Origin: an uncultured Oscillospiraceae bacterium | GTDB taxonomy: Bacteria > Bacillota > Clostridia > Oscillospirales > Oscillospiraceae | Direction of reading: 5' to 3' | Length of the DNA: 64,000 nt | NCBI GenBank assembly: GCA_910587645.1 | Contig: CAJUNA010000008.1 | Span: 1-64,000, forward strand | Shown: one piece after another, positions 40,262-47,788 of the stretch | How positions within the stretch are numbered: the first letter of the stretch is position 1 | Layout of the letters: the number at the start of each line of letters is the position of its first letter | Translations under genes and position numbers: made by a program | Notes under the pieces: model-generated | Seen by the model: the letters and a program-made list of their open reading frames with translations, nothing else | Database searches by the model: none | What the model was told of the DNA's origin: nothing

Positions 40262-41032
40262 TTGTCTGCTGTAATTGCCATCACAAACCAAAAGGGCGGC
40301 GTGGGGAAAACCACCACCTCCTGCGCCCTGCTGGCAGGCCTGCACCAGCGGGGCTGCCGGGTATTGGGCGTAGACCTGGACCCCCAGGGGAGCCTGGGGT
40401 TCTGCCTGGGCCTGGATATTGATAACTGCGCCACCGTTTATGACGTTATGAAGGGTACCCGCCCGATTAAAGAGGTCATCGTCCCATCGGAGTGCGGGGA
40501 CATCCTGCCCAGCAACATCCTGCTCAGCGCCGCCGAGCTGGAGTTCAACCGCGCCGGGAGGGAGTTCCTCCTCAAACACGCTCTGTCCGAGATCCAGGAC
40601 GACTACGACTACATCATCGTGGATACACCGCCGGCGCTGAACGTGCTGACGGTGAACGCCTATGTAGTTGCGGACGGCCTGGTGATACCCATGGCCCCGG
40701 AGATCCTTAGCCTTCTGGGCGTGGCCCAGATCCGGGAAACCATCGACACCGTCCGCCGCTGCTATAACTCCCGGCTGAAGGTGCTGGGCATCCTGCTCAA
40801 CAAATACAACCAGCGGTTCACCCTTAACCGGGAGGTGCTGGATATGGCCGGCCAGATCGCCGCCCAGTTGGACACCACCGTGTTCGAAGCCAAGATCCGC
40901 ACCAGCGTATCGGTGGCGGAAGCCCCTGCCCATGGGGAGAGCGTACTCACCTACGCGCCTTCTTCCAAGCCCGCCGGGGATTTCCGCACCCTGATCGACG
41001 AGATCGTCCGGGAGCTTCCCGCTGCCCAGTGA
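40262..41032 (+). CDS. ParA/Soj-type MinD-family ATPase
   Basis: The 256-residue ATPase has the deviant Walker A KGGVGKTTTS near residue 10, Walker A' VLGVDLDPQG (about 40) and Walker B DYIIVDTPPAL (about 118), all typical of ParA/Soj. It lacks the N-terminal DQAxxLR of FlhG (YlxH). I choose the TTG at 40262, preceded by GGAGGGG; the frame could start at 40241 but without a site. It is transcribed away from fliD, and no ParB gene accompanies it. The ComFB-domain protein follows in the same operon, which suggests a positioning ATPase for a motility structure (inference). Confidence 0.85.
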   Translation: MSAVIAITNQKGGVGKTTTSCALLAGLHQRGCRVLGVDLDPQGSLGFCLGLDIDNCATVYDVMKGTRPIKEVIVPSECGDILPSNILLSAAELEFNRAGREFLLKHALSEIQDDYDYIIVDTPPALNVLTVNAYVVADGLVIPMAPEILSLLGVAQIRETIDTVRRCYNSRLKVLGILLNKYNQRFTLNREVLDMAGQIAAQLDTTVFEAKIRTSVSVAEAPAHGESVLTYAPSSKPAGDFRTLIDEIVRELPAAQ

Positions 41033-41074
41033 CCACAGCGCCAATCAAAACTAGTCTAAGGAGAGATCTCATAC

Positions 41075-41935
41075 ATGGCTACCCCGAAGAAAAACGCCAA
41101 AAGCAGTAAAACCGCACACGTCTTGAATTTGCTGGCCCCCGGTGGGGAAAATGAAACCATCCGCCCCCCCGCTGTCTCGCAGGCGGAGCCATCAGAAGCT
41201 GTCCCGCCGCCGGACGCCGCCTTGGAGGACGCCGCCCCGGCAGCGGAAGCGGCGCCCGCCCCTCCCTTGGTGCCGCCAATCCTGGAGGTTGCCCGCAGCA
41301 ACGATGAGCAGGTATCCCTCCAAATCAAGGATGCCTTGGAGAGCGAGCTGCTCAGCGCACTAGATGACTCTTCCGAGCCAGAACTAGACGCTACACCTGA
41401 GCCGGAGCCTGAATCAGAACCAGAGCCGGAGCCGGAACCTGAACCGGAGCCGGAACCTGAACCGGAGCCGGAACCTGAACCTGAACCAGAGCCGGAGCCA
41501 GAGCCGGAACCTGAGCCAGAGCCGGAACCTGAACCTGAGCCGGAGCCTGAACCTGAGCCGGAGCCTGAACCTGAGCCGGAGCCTGAACCTGAACCTGAAC
41601 CAGCGCCAACACCCAAACCTACGCCCCAGCCCCCGGCCCCCAGCCCCGACGAGTTAATCGTGATGAACGTAATGGAGAAGCTGGTAGAGGAAAAGACCCC
41701 CCGCTATATTAAAATGTTTGGCCTGTGCGAGTGCGAGCGGTGCGCGGCAGACGTGAAGGCGCTGACGCTGACCTACCTCCAGCCGGCGTACATCGTCCGC
41801 CGCCGGGCAGAAGCCCACGCCATGCTCACGGTCTATGAGAGCCGCTACAACAGCACAATCTTTGCCCAGCTCACCCGCGCCTGCAAAGTCGTTATGGACA
41901 GCCCCCGCCACGACCGGACGGATTCCCTTCTGTAA
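41075..41935 (+). CDS. ComFB-domain protein with a Pro-Glu spacer
   Basis: The 286-residue protein has a lysine-rich start, an acidic Pro/Ala region, a Pro-Glu dipeptide tract (residues 108-176), a short Pro/Thr/Lys linker and a C-terminal ComFB domain (about 195-275): LIVMNVMEKLVEEKTPRYIK, then FGLCECERCAADVKALTLTY. The conserved cysteines (CxCxxC) are all present. ComFB lies in the B. subtilis comF operon and ComFB-type proteins have been proposed as cyclic-dinucleotide receptors. It sits 42 bp after the ParA-like gene with AAGGAG. The PE rod should hold the domain away from its N-terminal partner. Confidence 0.8.
   Translation: MATPKKNAKSSKTAHVLNLLAPGGENETIRPPAVSQAEPSEAVPPPDAALEDAAPAAEAAPAPPLVPPILEVARSNDEQVSLQIKDALESELLSALDDSSEPELDATPEPEPESEPEPEPEPEPEPEPEPEPEPEPEPEPEPEPEPEPEPEPEPEPEPEPEPEPEPEPEPEPEPEPAPTPKPTPQPPAPSPDELIVMNVMEKLVEEKTPRYIKMFGLCECERCAADVKALTLTYLQPAYIVRRRAEAHAMLTVYESRYNSTIFAQLTRACKVVMDSPRHDRTDSLL
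41396..41602 (+). repeat. Pro-Glu coding repeat tract
   Basis: A run of 69 codons alternating Pro (CCT/CCG/CCA) and Glu (GAA/GAG), broken once by TCA (Ser). Longer DNA units such as the 18-mer GAACCTGAACCGGAGCCG recur, so the tract may vary in length between strains by slippage or unequal exchange. Confidence 0.85.
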
Positions 41936-41946
41936 AACATAGGCCA

Positions 41947-41981
41947 AAGCGCCGGATCTGCATGAGATCCGGCGCTTGCTT
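41947..41981 (+). terminator. Terminator of the ParA/ComFB operon
   Basis: AAGCGCCGGATCT (41947-41959) pairs perfectly with AGATCCGGCGCTT (41965-41977), followed by GCTTTT. It lies between the convergent ComFB and HDOD genes. Confidence 0.8.
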
Positions 41982-43256
41982 TTATGTTTCTTCCTCTCCG
42001 GCACCAACGCCGGTATTCATGAGCTGCTGCCAGATATTGTTCACATCATCCAGGCATTGGAAGTAGATTTCCGGAAGCCGGTCCATCGGCAGCCCCAATT
42101 CCTCGCCCAAACGGTTGATGGCAGCCCAGTCCGCCCGCTCATACGCTAAAATCAGGTCGTACAGCAGCCCAGGGCGGCCCTCGTGATTAAGCAGCGCACT
42201 CTTAACATCCGAGGAAATCGCCACCTCTGCTAAGATTTCCTCCAACGGGGCCGCAATCAAAAACGGCAGCGTGGAGAACATGCCCATCAGATAGGCGTCA
42301 TTGCGGTTGATCGGCATACCCTTGGCATACCGCATCAGCTCGCTGGCAAAGGAAGCCCTGCTGAAAGACAGTTTCAGCATTTCCTCTTGGTTCTCATCCA
42401 TCTCGCCCTTCTCGTTACTGCATCCCATCAGGTAAATCCACTGGCGGAGCTGCCCCAGTCCCAGAATCGTTACCGCCTGATGAACACTGGTAGCCCGGTT
42501 ACGCAGGGCGAAGTAAGCAGAGTTCACAATCCGCAGCAAACTGTAGGTCAGGGTAGCGTCCATCGAGATGATCTGCTCGATCTCCTCCACCTCCGGCTCA
42601 TCCTTGGTGACGGCAATCAGCAGGCGGAAGAAGTTGCTCTGCAAGTAACTGCTGGAATGGACAGCGGTAAACATCTGCTCCGCAGCGTAGCGCCCACACA
42701 TGGCATCCATGCCCAGGATGAAGGCTTTCTGATACAGGTCCTCGTCATCTACCCCAGTAGCCACGCACTTCTTGCCCATATTATGTACCATCTCTGCCAG
42801 CCGCTTGACACTCTTGTCATCCACATGGTGGAAATCCACCATCACATAATCAAAGTGCCGCAGGTTGGAGATGTACCGGGGCGCGAACTGGAAGTCTTTC
42901 ACCGCGATGGAGTACCCCTCCTGGTGGTACCGCTCCAGAAAGCGCATCGCCAAGGGGTGGATGATGGCGCTCTCCGTCACCTCGATCACCAGATCCTCCG
43001 GCGCGAACAGCTTGGGTGTGTTCTTCATAAGCAGGTTGGTGGTAAACGTCATGAAGTTCTTGGCGTCTTTCAGCGCGCCGTCCCCCGCCTGGGTCAGGAA
43101 GTTGTAGATCGTTTCCGCCGCCAGGAAATCCTGGCCTGCTTCCTCGTTATACCCGTAATTTTCTCCGGTATACCGGATCTCATAGCCCAGAATATTCCCC
43201 TGCAAATCCTTGATCGGCTGGCGGACGATATATTTAGTCTTAGCGATTTTGGCCAT
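41982..43256 (-). CDS. EAL-HDOD domain signalling protein (YuxH-like)
   Basis: The 424-residue protein has a degenerate EAL-like domain (about residues 1-200: IVRQPIKDLQGNILGYEIRY, LVIEVTESAII, DYVMVDFHHVDDKSV) and an HDOD domain (about 205-395: AVTKDEPEVEEIEQIISMDA, LLRIVNSAYFALRNRATSVH, ILGLGQLRQWIYLMGCS). The EAL part lacks the full set of acidic metal ligands and probably binds rather than cleaves c-di-GMP. YuxH-like proteins are often tied to motility control. It closes the long minus-strand fla/che unit, 25 bp after cheV. Confidence 0.85.
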   Translation of the reverse strand: MAKIAKTKYIVRQPIKDLQGNILGYEIRYTGENYGYNEEAGQDFLAAETIYNFLTQAGDGALKDAKNFMTFTTNLLMKNTPKLFAPEDLVIEVTESAIIHPLAMRFLERYHQEGYSIAVKDFQFAPRYISNLRHFDYVMVDFHHVDDKSVKRLAEMVHNMGKKCVATGVDDEDLYQKAFILGMDAMCGRYAAEQMFTAVHSSSYLQSNFFRLLIAVTKDEPEVEEIEQIISMDATLTYSLLRIVNSAYFALRNRATSVHQAVTILGLGQLRQWIYLMGCSNEKGEMDENQEEMLKLSFSRASFASELMRYAKGMPINRNDAYLMGMFSTLPFLIAAPLEEILAEVAISSDVKSALLNHEGRPGLLYDLILAYERADWAAINRLGEELGLPMDRLPEIYFQCLDDVNNIWQQLMNTGVGAGEEET

Positions 43257-43281
43257 AGCGTTCCCTTCTTCCCTACTTGGC

Positions 43282-44199
43282 CTAGAAAGCGGCCTTCTCC
43301 AGCAGATGATCCATTACATCCACCAGATGCCCAATCTCCGGCTTGGTCAACTGCTCGTCAGCGCCAAGCTGCCGGCCCTTGATCCGCATTTCCTCGCTGA
43401 TCAGGGAGGAGAAGATAATCAGCGGAATATTCTTAAACCGCGGGCTGTCCTTCACCAGCTTGGTCAGACGGTGGCCATCCATCTGGGGCATTTCAATATC
43501 AGTAATAATCAGCGCCACCTGCTTCTCCAGGTTGCCCTCCGGCAGGGCGCTGAGCGCCTCCCACAGCTCCCGGCCATCGGAGAACATCTGCAAATTCACA
43601 TAGTTAGCCTTCCGTAGGGAGTCCCCGATCATCTTGCTGAGAAGGATGGAGTCCTCCGCCACCCAGATGGGCTTGTCGTTGCGGTCCCGGGGGCCGAGAC
43701 TCTCCACCTCGGACATCTGGATGCTGGTCTCCGGGGCAATCTCCGCCACGATGCGCTCGAAGTCAAGGATGGTAACCAGCTCACCATCGCACTGGGCGAT
43801 GCCGGTGGCCACGCCTTCCGCGCCGCCGGAAACGGTCTTGTCAGGCTTCTGGATGTCAGTCCAGGAAATCCGGCTAATCCGGTCCACCGTATGGACGCGG
43901 AAAGCAATAAACATCTTGTTAAAGTTGGTGATGATAAAAATATCCTTGGGATTCTTCTCGCTCTCCTCCCCCAGGTACCGGGGCAGGTCCACCACTGTAA
44001 GCACAGCGTCCCTGGGCTTGAAGATCCCCTCCACCGCCGGGTGCGCATGGGGCATGGGCTTGACCGGCTCGGAAATCATAATCTCGCGGACCTTGGCCAC
44101 GTTAATGCCGTAGAGATTTCCCCCGATGGTAAACTTCATGATCTCAATCTCATTGGTACCGGACTCCAGAAGGATCCGGCTGTTTTGCGTATCAGCCAT
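43282..44199 (-). CDS. cheV: Chemotaxis coupling/response protein CheV
   Basis: The 305-residue protein has a CheW domain (about residues 18-160: IMKFTIGGNLYGINVAKVREI, PRDAVLTVVDLPRYLG) and a receiver domain (about 175-300) with VAEDSILL, the phospho-acceptor ITDIEMPQMDGHRL and the Lys in EQLTKPEIG. CheV couples receptors to CheA and adapts the signal through phosphorylation. I choose ATG 44199 (MADTQNSR); the frame extends upstream without similarity. It lies downstream of cheD. Confidence 0.9.
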   Translation of the reverse strand: MADTQNSRILLESGTNEIEIMKFTIGGNLYGINVAKVREIMISEPVKPMPHAHPAVEGIFKPRDAVLTVVDLPRYLGEESEKNPKDIFIITNFNKMFIAFRVHTVDRISRISWTDIQKPDKTVSGGAEGVATGIAQCDGELVTILDFERIVAEIAPETSIQMSEVESLGPRDRNDKPIWVAEDSILLSKMIGDSLRKANYVNLQMFSDGRELWEALSALPEGNLEKQVALIITDIEMPQMDGHRLTKLVKDSPRFKNIPLIIFSSLISEEMRIKGRQLGADEQLTKPEIGHLVDVMDHLLEKAAF

Positions 44200-44246
44200 T
44201 TTTCTAACGCTCCCATCTCTTAAATTTTGCCATACATCCGCTTTTC

Positions 44247-44726
44247 TTAGAAAAGTACGTCCTGCCGGCCATAAGACCGAATACATCCCTGTCCGGTGGC
44301 TACATCAAACAGCAGCGTACGCGCCACCGTCCCCCCCACGTCTTCGGCAGTCAGGCGGATGCCCTCCTGCCGCAGGATCGTGTGGACGCTTTCGATATTC
44401 CGCTGTCCAATGTTGCCAAGGCTTCCGCCATTGACCTCAAACATCTTGGCTCCGCCTGCAATCTTTACCGTGATCCGGGTTTTCAGCGCCCCCTTAGCGG
44501 TCATCTGCCGCAGGGTCTCCCGGATGCCGGTGTCCGCATATTTAAACGCGTTTTTCCGACCCGCCTCCAGGTTCATAGGCAGCATCACATGGAGCAGGGC
44601 ACCCAGCCGCAGCGCCGGATCCTCAAAGCATAGTCCGATGCACGACCCAAGGGCATAGGTAATCAGCACCCCGGTGCCCTTGGCCATTTTCATATCCGCA
44701 ATTCCGACAGTTATCTTCTCATTCAT
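44247..44726 (-). CDS. cheD: Chemoreceptor glutamine deamidase CheD
   Basis: The 159-residue protein has VGIADMKMAKGTGVLITYAL followed by GSCIGLCFEDP (catalytic Cys) and GALLHVMLPMN (His), with the Thr just before the Cys, so the catalytic Thr/Cys/His set is complete. It deamidates receptor glutamines and is bound and inhibited by CheC, encoded upstream with a 4-bp overlap. Confidence 0.92.
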   Translation of the reverse strand: MNEKITVGIADMKMAKGTGVLITYALGSCIGLCFEDPALRLGALLHVMLPMNLEAGRKNAFKYADTGIRETLRQMTAKGALKTRITVKIAGGAKMFEVNGGSLGNIGQRNIESVHTILRQEGIRLTAEDVGGTVARTLLFDVATGQGCIRSYGRQDVLF

Positions 44727-45346
44727 TCCGCAACGCCCAGCTTTGCTAACAAGAAATTCAGGGACCTCACGTCAGGAGAAAGTAGCAGGTGGCAGGGGAC
44801 CTGCTTGTTGTCGCAGACGAAATTTCCCCCTATGGTCATCAGGTAATCACTGGTCCCGCCGTACATCGCCATTGGCACAGCCAGAATGGCCCCCTGCATA
44901 TCCACCGCGAACGCGGGGACAGTCAGGCTCACGGCAATGTCGGAAAGGCCGGAGAGCGCGTTTATAAAGGTGGAAATCAGGATGTTCCCCACTTCCACAA
45001 GGGTAGACTGGCACAGCTCGTCCAGCTCCCCATAGTCTTCCACACGCACATTCAGCATGGTTTCCAGCACCAGATTGATAAATTCCATCTTCTGAACGGA
45101 CAGCATTACACCGCTCATCTGCCCGCCCATACCCATCAATACACCGGCTGTGACGGCCTCTGGGCCGCCGATCCAGTCGATAGCCTCGTTATAGCCCATG
45201 ATCCGCACATCCGGCAGGGTAATACGCACTTCGCGGTTGAGCAGGTCGCTGAGCGCCGTTGCGGCGTTCCCGGTGCCGATGCTGCTGATTTCCCGCAGCG
45301 TATCCAGCTCCAAAGAGCTTAGCTGGTCAAAGCTCTTGATTTTCAT
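44723..45346 (-). CDS. cheC: CheY-P phosphatase CheC
   Basis: The 207-residue protein has the two-fold CheC pattern with both active motifs: LREISSIGTGNAATALSDLL (about residues 17-36) and LVEVGNILISTFINAL (about 112-128), each with the Glu and Asn needed for CheY-P dephosphorylation. It also holds CheD. It overlaps cheD by 4 bp. A start at 45346 lies 16 bp after the rod-protein gene upstream. Confidence 0.92.
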   Translation of the reverse strand: MKIKSFDQLSSLELDTLREISSIGTGNAATALSDLLNREVRITLPDVRIMGYNEAIDWIGGPEAVTAGVLMGMGGQMSGVMLSVQKMEFINLVLETMLNVRVEDYGELDELCQSTLVEVGNILISTFINALSGLSDIAVSLTVPAFAVDMQGAILAVPMAMYGGTSDYLMTIGGNFVCDNKQVPCHLLLSPDVRSLNFLLAKLGVAE

Positions 45347-45361
45347 ATTCCGCCCCCTAAA

Positions 45362-46138
45362 TTACCCTCTCAGGCTGTTGAAGGTGGTCTCGATCTCATC
45401 AGAGGTAGTTACCATCTTCAGCGCGTAGCTGAAGGCCCTCTGGGACTCGATCACTTTAATAAACTCCTGGGCCAGGTCGGTGTTAGACTGCTCCAGCAGC
45501 CCCCGCTGCACCTGCCCGGTGCCCAAATAGAGCTGCCCGTTCATATCGGTCGCGGCCATCCGGGAACTGTCCAGGTGCTGCATCCCGTAGTGGATGGCGT
45601 AGTCAAAAACGCCAAGCTCCAGCTCCGCCCCCCGGTTTTCCGGGTCGATGACAATAAAGTTCCCCTGGGGATCCAGGACACAGCGGCCCTGGTTGTCGCT
45701 GAGCCGCCAGACCTCGGTCGGTTCCGGCGGGATCTCGTTCCCCTCCTCATCCACCTCCGGCACCGCGTCCTCAGCCGGGGGAATCCAGAACTGGCTCATG
45801 GTGAAGGAACCATCCCTTGTAAAAGAGATTTCCTGGGTCGCGGGGTCGAACAGGGCGAAAAAACCATCGCCGTTGATAGCGAAATCAAAGGTTTTCCCCG
45901 TGTCGATAAACCCTCTGGTCGTGTAGTCCACCGGCGCGTGAATCATCCGCGCGCCCGTGCCTTTGGGCAGACGGGAATTATCAATACCCTCCACGTCCCG
46001 GATCATCAGCTCGCCGAAAGCGGCCCGCTGGCAGCGGAAGCCCTGGGTATTCACGTTGGCGATATTGTTCGCCTGCACGTTCATCCGGAGCTGCTGCTGA
46101 TAAGCGCCCACGGCGGCATTGTAAAACGACATATTCAT
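45362..46138 (-). CDS. flhP: Flagellar rod protein of the FlgG/FlhP type
   Basis: The 258-residue protein carries the rod/hook N-terminus LRMNVQANNIANVNTQGF, the FAINGDGFFALFDPATQEIS segment (about 85-105) and the C-terminal coiled motif NTDLAQEFIKVIESQRAFSY. These are hallmarks of FlgG-type distal rod proteins. Two such genes next to each other, outside the main basal-body set, correspond to flhO-flhP of B. subtilis. It is 52 bp after the companion gene. Confidence 0.85.
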   Translation of the reverse strand: MNMSFYNAAVGAYQQQLRMNVQANNIANVNTQGFRCQRAAFGELMIRDVEGIDNSRLPKGTGARMIHAPVDYTTRGFIDTGKTFDFAINGDGFFALFDPATQEISFTRDGSFTMSQFWIPPAEDAVPEVDEEGNEIPPEPTEVWRLSDNQGRCVLDPQGNFIVIDPENRGAELELGVFDYAIHYGMQHLDSSRMAATDMNGQLYLGTGQVQRGLLEQSNTDLAQEFIKVIESQRAFSYALKMVTTSDEIETTFNSLRG

Positions 46139-46189
46139 GTCAGATGCCCACCTTCCTTTCCATCGGCCGGCAGCGCCGGCCCCTCTCTA

Positions 46190-46945
46190 TTACAATCGGC
46201 CTAATTCCGTCGTATCTTTAGTGATAACCTGGTCATAAATCTTACTCATCTGCGCCGCGCTCTGCAAAGCCCGCTGGGCGCTCATCATGGAAACCATTTC
46301 ATGAACCATGTTGCTGTTGGACCGCTCCAACCATTTGTGGTGGATAACGTAGTTTTCGCTGGCCTGGGGCTGCCCGCCGGTGAACAAGCCGTAGTCGTTG
46401 CGCTCCAGGGCGGCGTTGTCCTCAAAAGAGAACACCCCCAGATCCGCCAGATGGTTGCGGTTATTCAGCGTATAGATGCCTCCGTCCACATCCACGTAAA
46501 TCTGGTCGGTAGGCAGCTGAATCGGCTGGTTGTTGACGTCCAGCACCCGCCCCTGGCCAGGGAGCACCAAATAGAGCTCATCGTCCAGGTTGAAGCTGCC
46601 GGCCCGAGTGTAGGCGATCTCGCCGTCCCACTCAATGGCGAAGAAACCGTCCCCCTCAATGGCAAAGTCCAGCGGCAGCTCCGTCTCCTCCAAAGAGCCT
46701 TGGGTATAGTCGGTATACTGCTGGTCGGGAGCCAGGATATAGCTGATGGGGCCGATTTCCTCGGTGTTCACCTTATCCTTGTTGCCCACCCGGCTGAGGA
46801 CCGCCTCGCGGAAAGCGGTACTGTCGGTGTACCGCTCGGACTTATAGCCAGCGGTAGAGATATTGGTCATGTTGTTGGCGATCACATCCAGCCGCCGTCC
46901 ATGGCTGAGCATGGCGGATGTCAACTGATAAAATCCTCTGAACAT
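46190..46945 (-). CDS. flhO: Flagellar rod protein of the FlgF/FlhO type
   Basis: The 251-residue protein begins FYQLTSAMLSHGRRLDVIANNMTNI, the shared rod-protein opening, with LDFAIEGDGFFAIEWDGEIA in the middle and SNMVHEMVSMMSAQRALQSA at the end. It pairs with the FlhP-type gene downstream and is exported through the flagellar apparatus to build the distal rod. It follows fliA by 27 bp. ATG follows GAGAGGAGCGG. Confidence 0.85.
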   Translation of the reverse strand: MFRGFYQLTSAMLSHGRRLDVIANNMTNISTAGYKSERYTDSTAFREAVLSRVGNKDKVNTEEIGPISYILAPDQQYTDYTQGSLEETELPLDFAIEGDGFFAIEWDGEIAYTRAGSFNLDDELYLVLPGQGRVLDVNNQPIQLPTDQIYVDVDGGIYTLNNRNHLADLGVFSFEDNAALERNDYGLFTGGQPQASENYVIHHKWLERSNSNMVHEMVSMMSAQRALQSAAQMSKIYDQVITKDTTELGRL

Positions 46946-46972
46946 ATGTAGCCGCTCCTCTCGCGTTTAGGG

Positions 46973-47788
46973 TTATTTTTCCCCGTTCATATATTGCTGC
47001 ATATACAGTTTAAGCTTCTGAATCGCCCGGGAGTGTATCTGCGAGATACGGGGCTCGCTGACCTCCATCACCTGAGCGATTTCCTTCATGCTGAGGTTTT
47101 TCCGGTAATACAGGGACACCACCATCTGCTCATTTTCCCGCAGGGAAGCGATGCCATCGGTCAAGGTATCCAGCAGTTCCCGCCGCAACAGGGAATCCTC
47201 CGGCCTGCCTGTACCGCCGCTGTCTGCCACGTCCACCCCGCCCTGATCCTGGTCATCGAAAATAGAATCCAGGCTCAGCAGATTACATAAAGCAGAGTTT
47301 GCCAAATCCTCCTGATACTGTTGGGACGTAACGCCCAGCCGCTGCGCAATCTCCTCATCGGTAGGGCTGCGCCCCAGCTCGTTGTATAGCTCCACGCTGG
47401 CCCGGTCGATCTCCCTTGCCTTCCGCCGCACACTGCGGGGAACCCAATCCTGGCGGCGGGCCAGGTCAATGACCGCACCCCGGATCCGCTTGGAGACAAA
47501 GGTTTCGAATTTGATGCCCTTGGTGGGATCAAACTTGTCGATCGCCCCCACCAAGGCCAATACACCTTCATTGATGATGTCGTCCACCTGGGCAAAGCTG
47601 GAGTAGACACCCCGCACCTGCAAGGCAATGGATTTCACCAGCCCCACGTACCGCAGCGCCAAGGTCCATTTCAGCTCTTGGCACCCGCTGGAGCGGTAGA
47701 GCAGGAGGAGGTCCTCCTTGCTCATGGCGTCTAGCTGTTCCTGGGTATAGCCCAACTCTGGGATCACCGGGGCGGCCCGGGCGCTCAT
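46973..47788 (-). CDS. fliA: Flagellar sigma factor FliA/SigD
   Basis: The 271-residue sigma-70 family factor has region 2 (VDDIINEGVLALVGAIDKFDPTKGIKFETF, split across about residues 65-95), the IRGAVIDLARRQDWVPRSVR segment of region 2.4/3, and region 4 (about 215-265: LSMKEIAQVMEVSEPRISQI). It should direct late motility genes, including the fliD promoter predicted at 40194-40221. It overlaps flhA by 4 bp, an arrangement that ties its production to the export apparatus. Confidence 0.93.
   Translation of the reverse strand: MSARAAPVIPELGYTQEQLDAMSKEDLLLLYRSSGCQELKWTLALRYVGLVKSIALQVRGVYSSFAQVDDIINEGVLALVGAIDKFDPTKGIKFETFVSKRIRGAVIDLARRQDWVPRSVRRKAREIDRASVELYNELGRSPTDEEIAQRLGVTSQQYQEDLANSALCNLLSLDSIFDDQDQGGVDVADSGGTGRPEDSLLRRELLDTLTDGIASLRENEQMVVSLYYRKNLSMKEIAQVMEVSEPRISQIHSRAIQKLKLYMQQYMNGEK

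Noticed and set aside
40112..41044. Upstream extension of the FliD frame to 41044, giving a 1247-residue protein
   Set aside because: It runs antisense through the clear ParA gene, and the ATG at 40111 has an ideal ribosome binding site and the FliD N-terminal sequence.
41056..41616. Minus-strand Gly-Ser repeat frame opposite the Pro-Glu tract
   Set aside because: It is the complement of the Pro-Glu codons; the plus-strand frame has a ribosome binding site, a recognisable ComFB domain and a terminator.
41075..41935. TonB-like protein because of the Pro-Glu/Pro-Lys spacer
   Set aside because: There is no N-terminal membrane helix and the C-terminus is ComFB-like; a Gram-positive host has no TonB.
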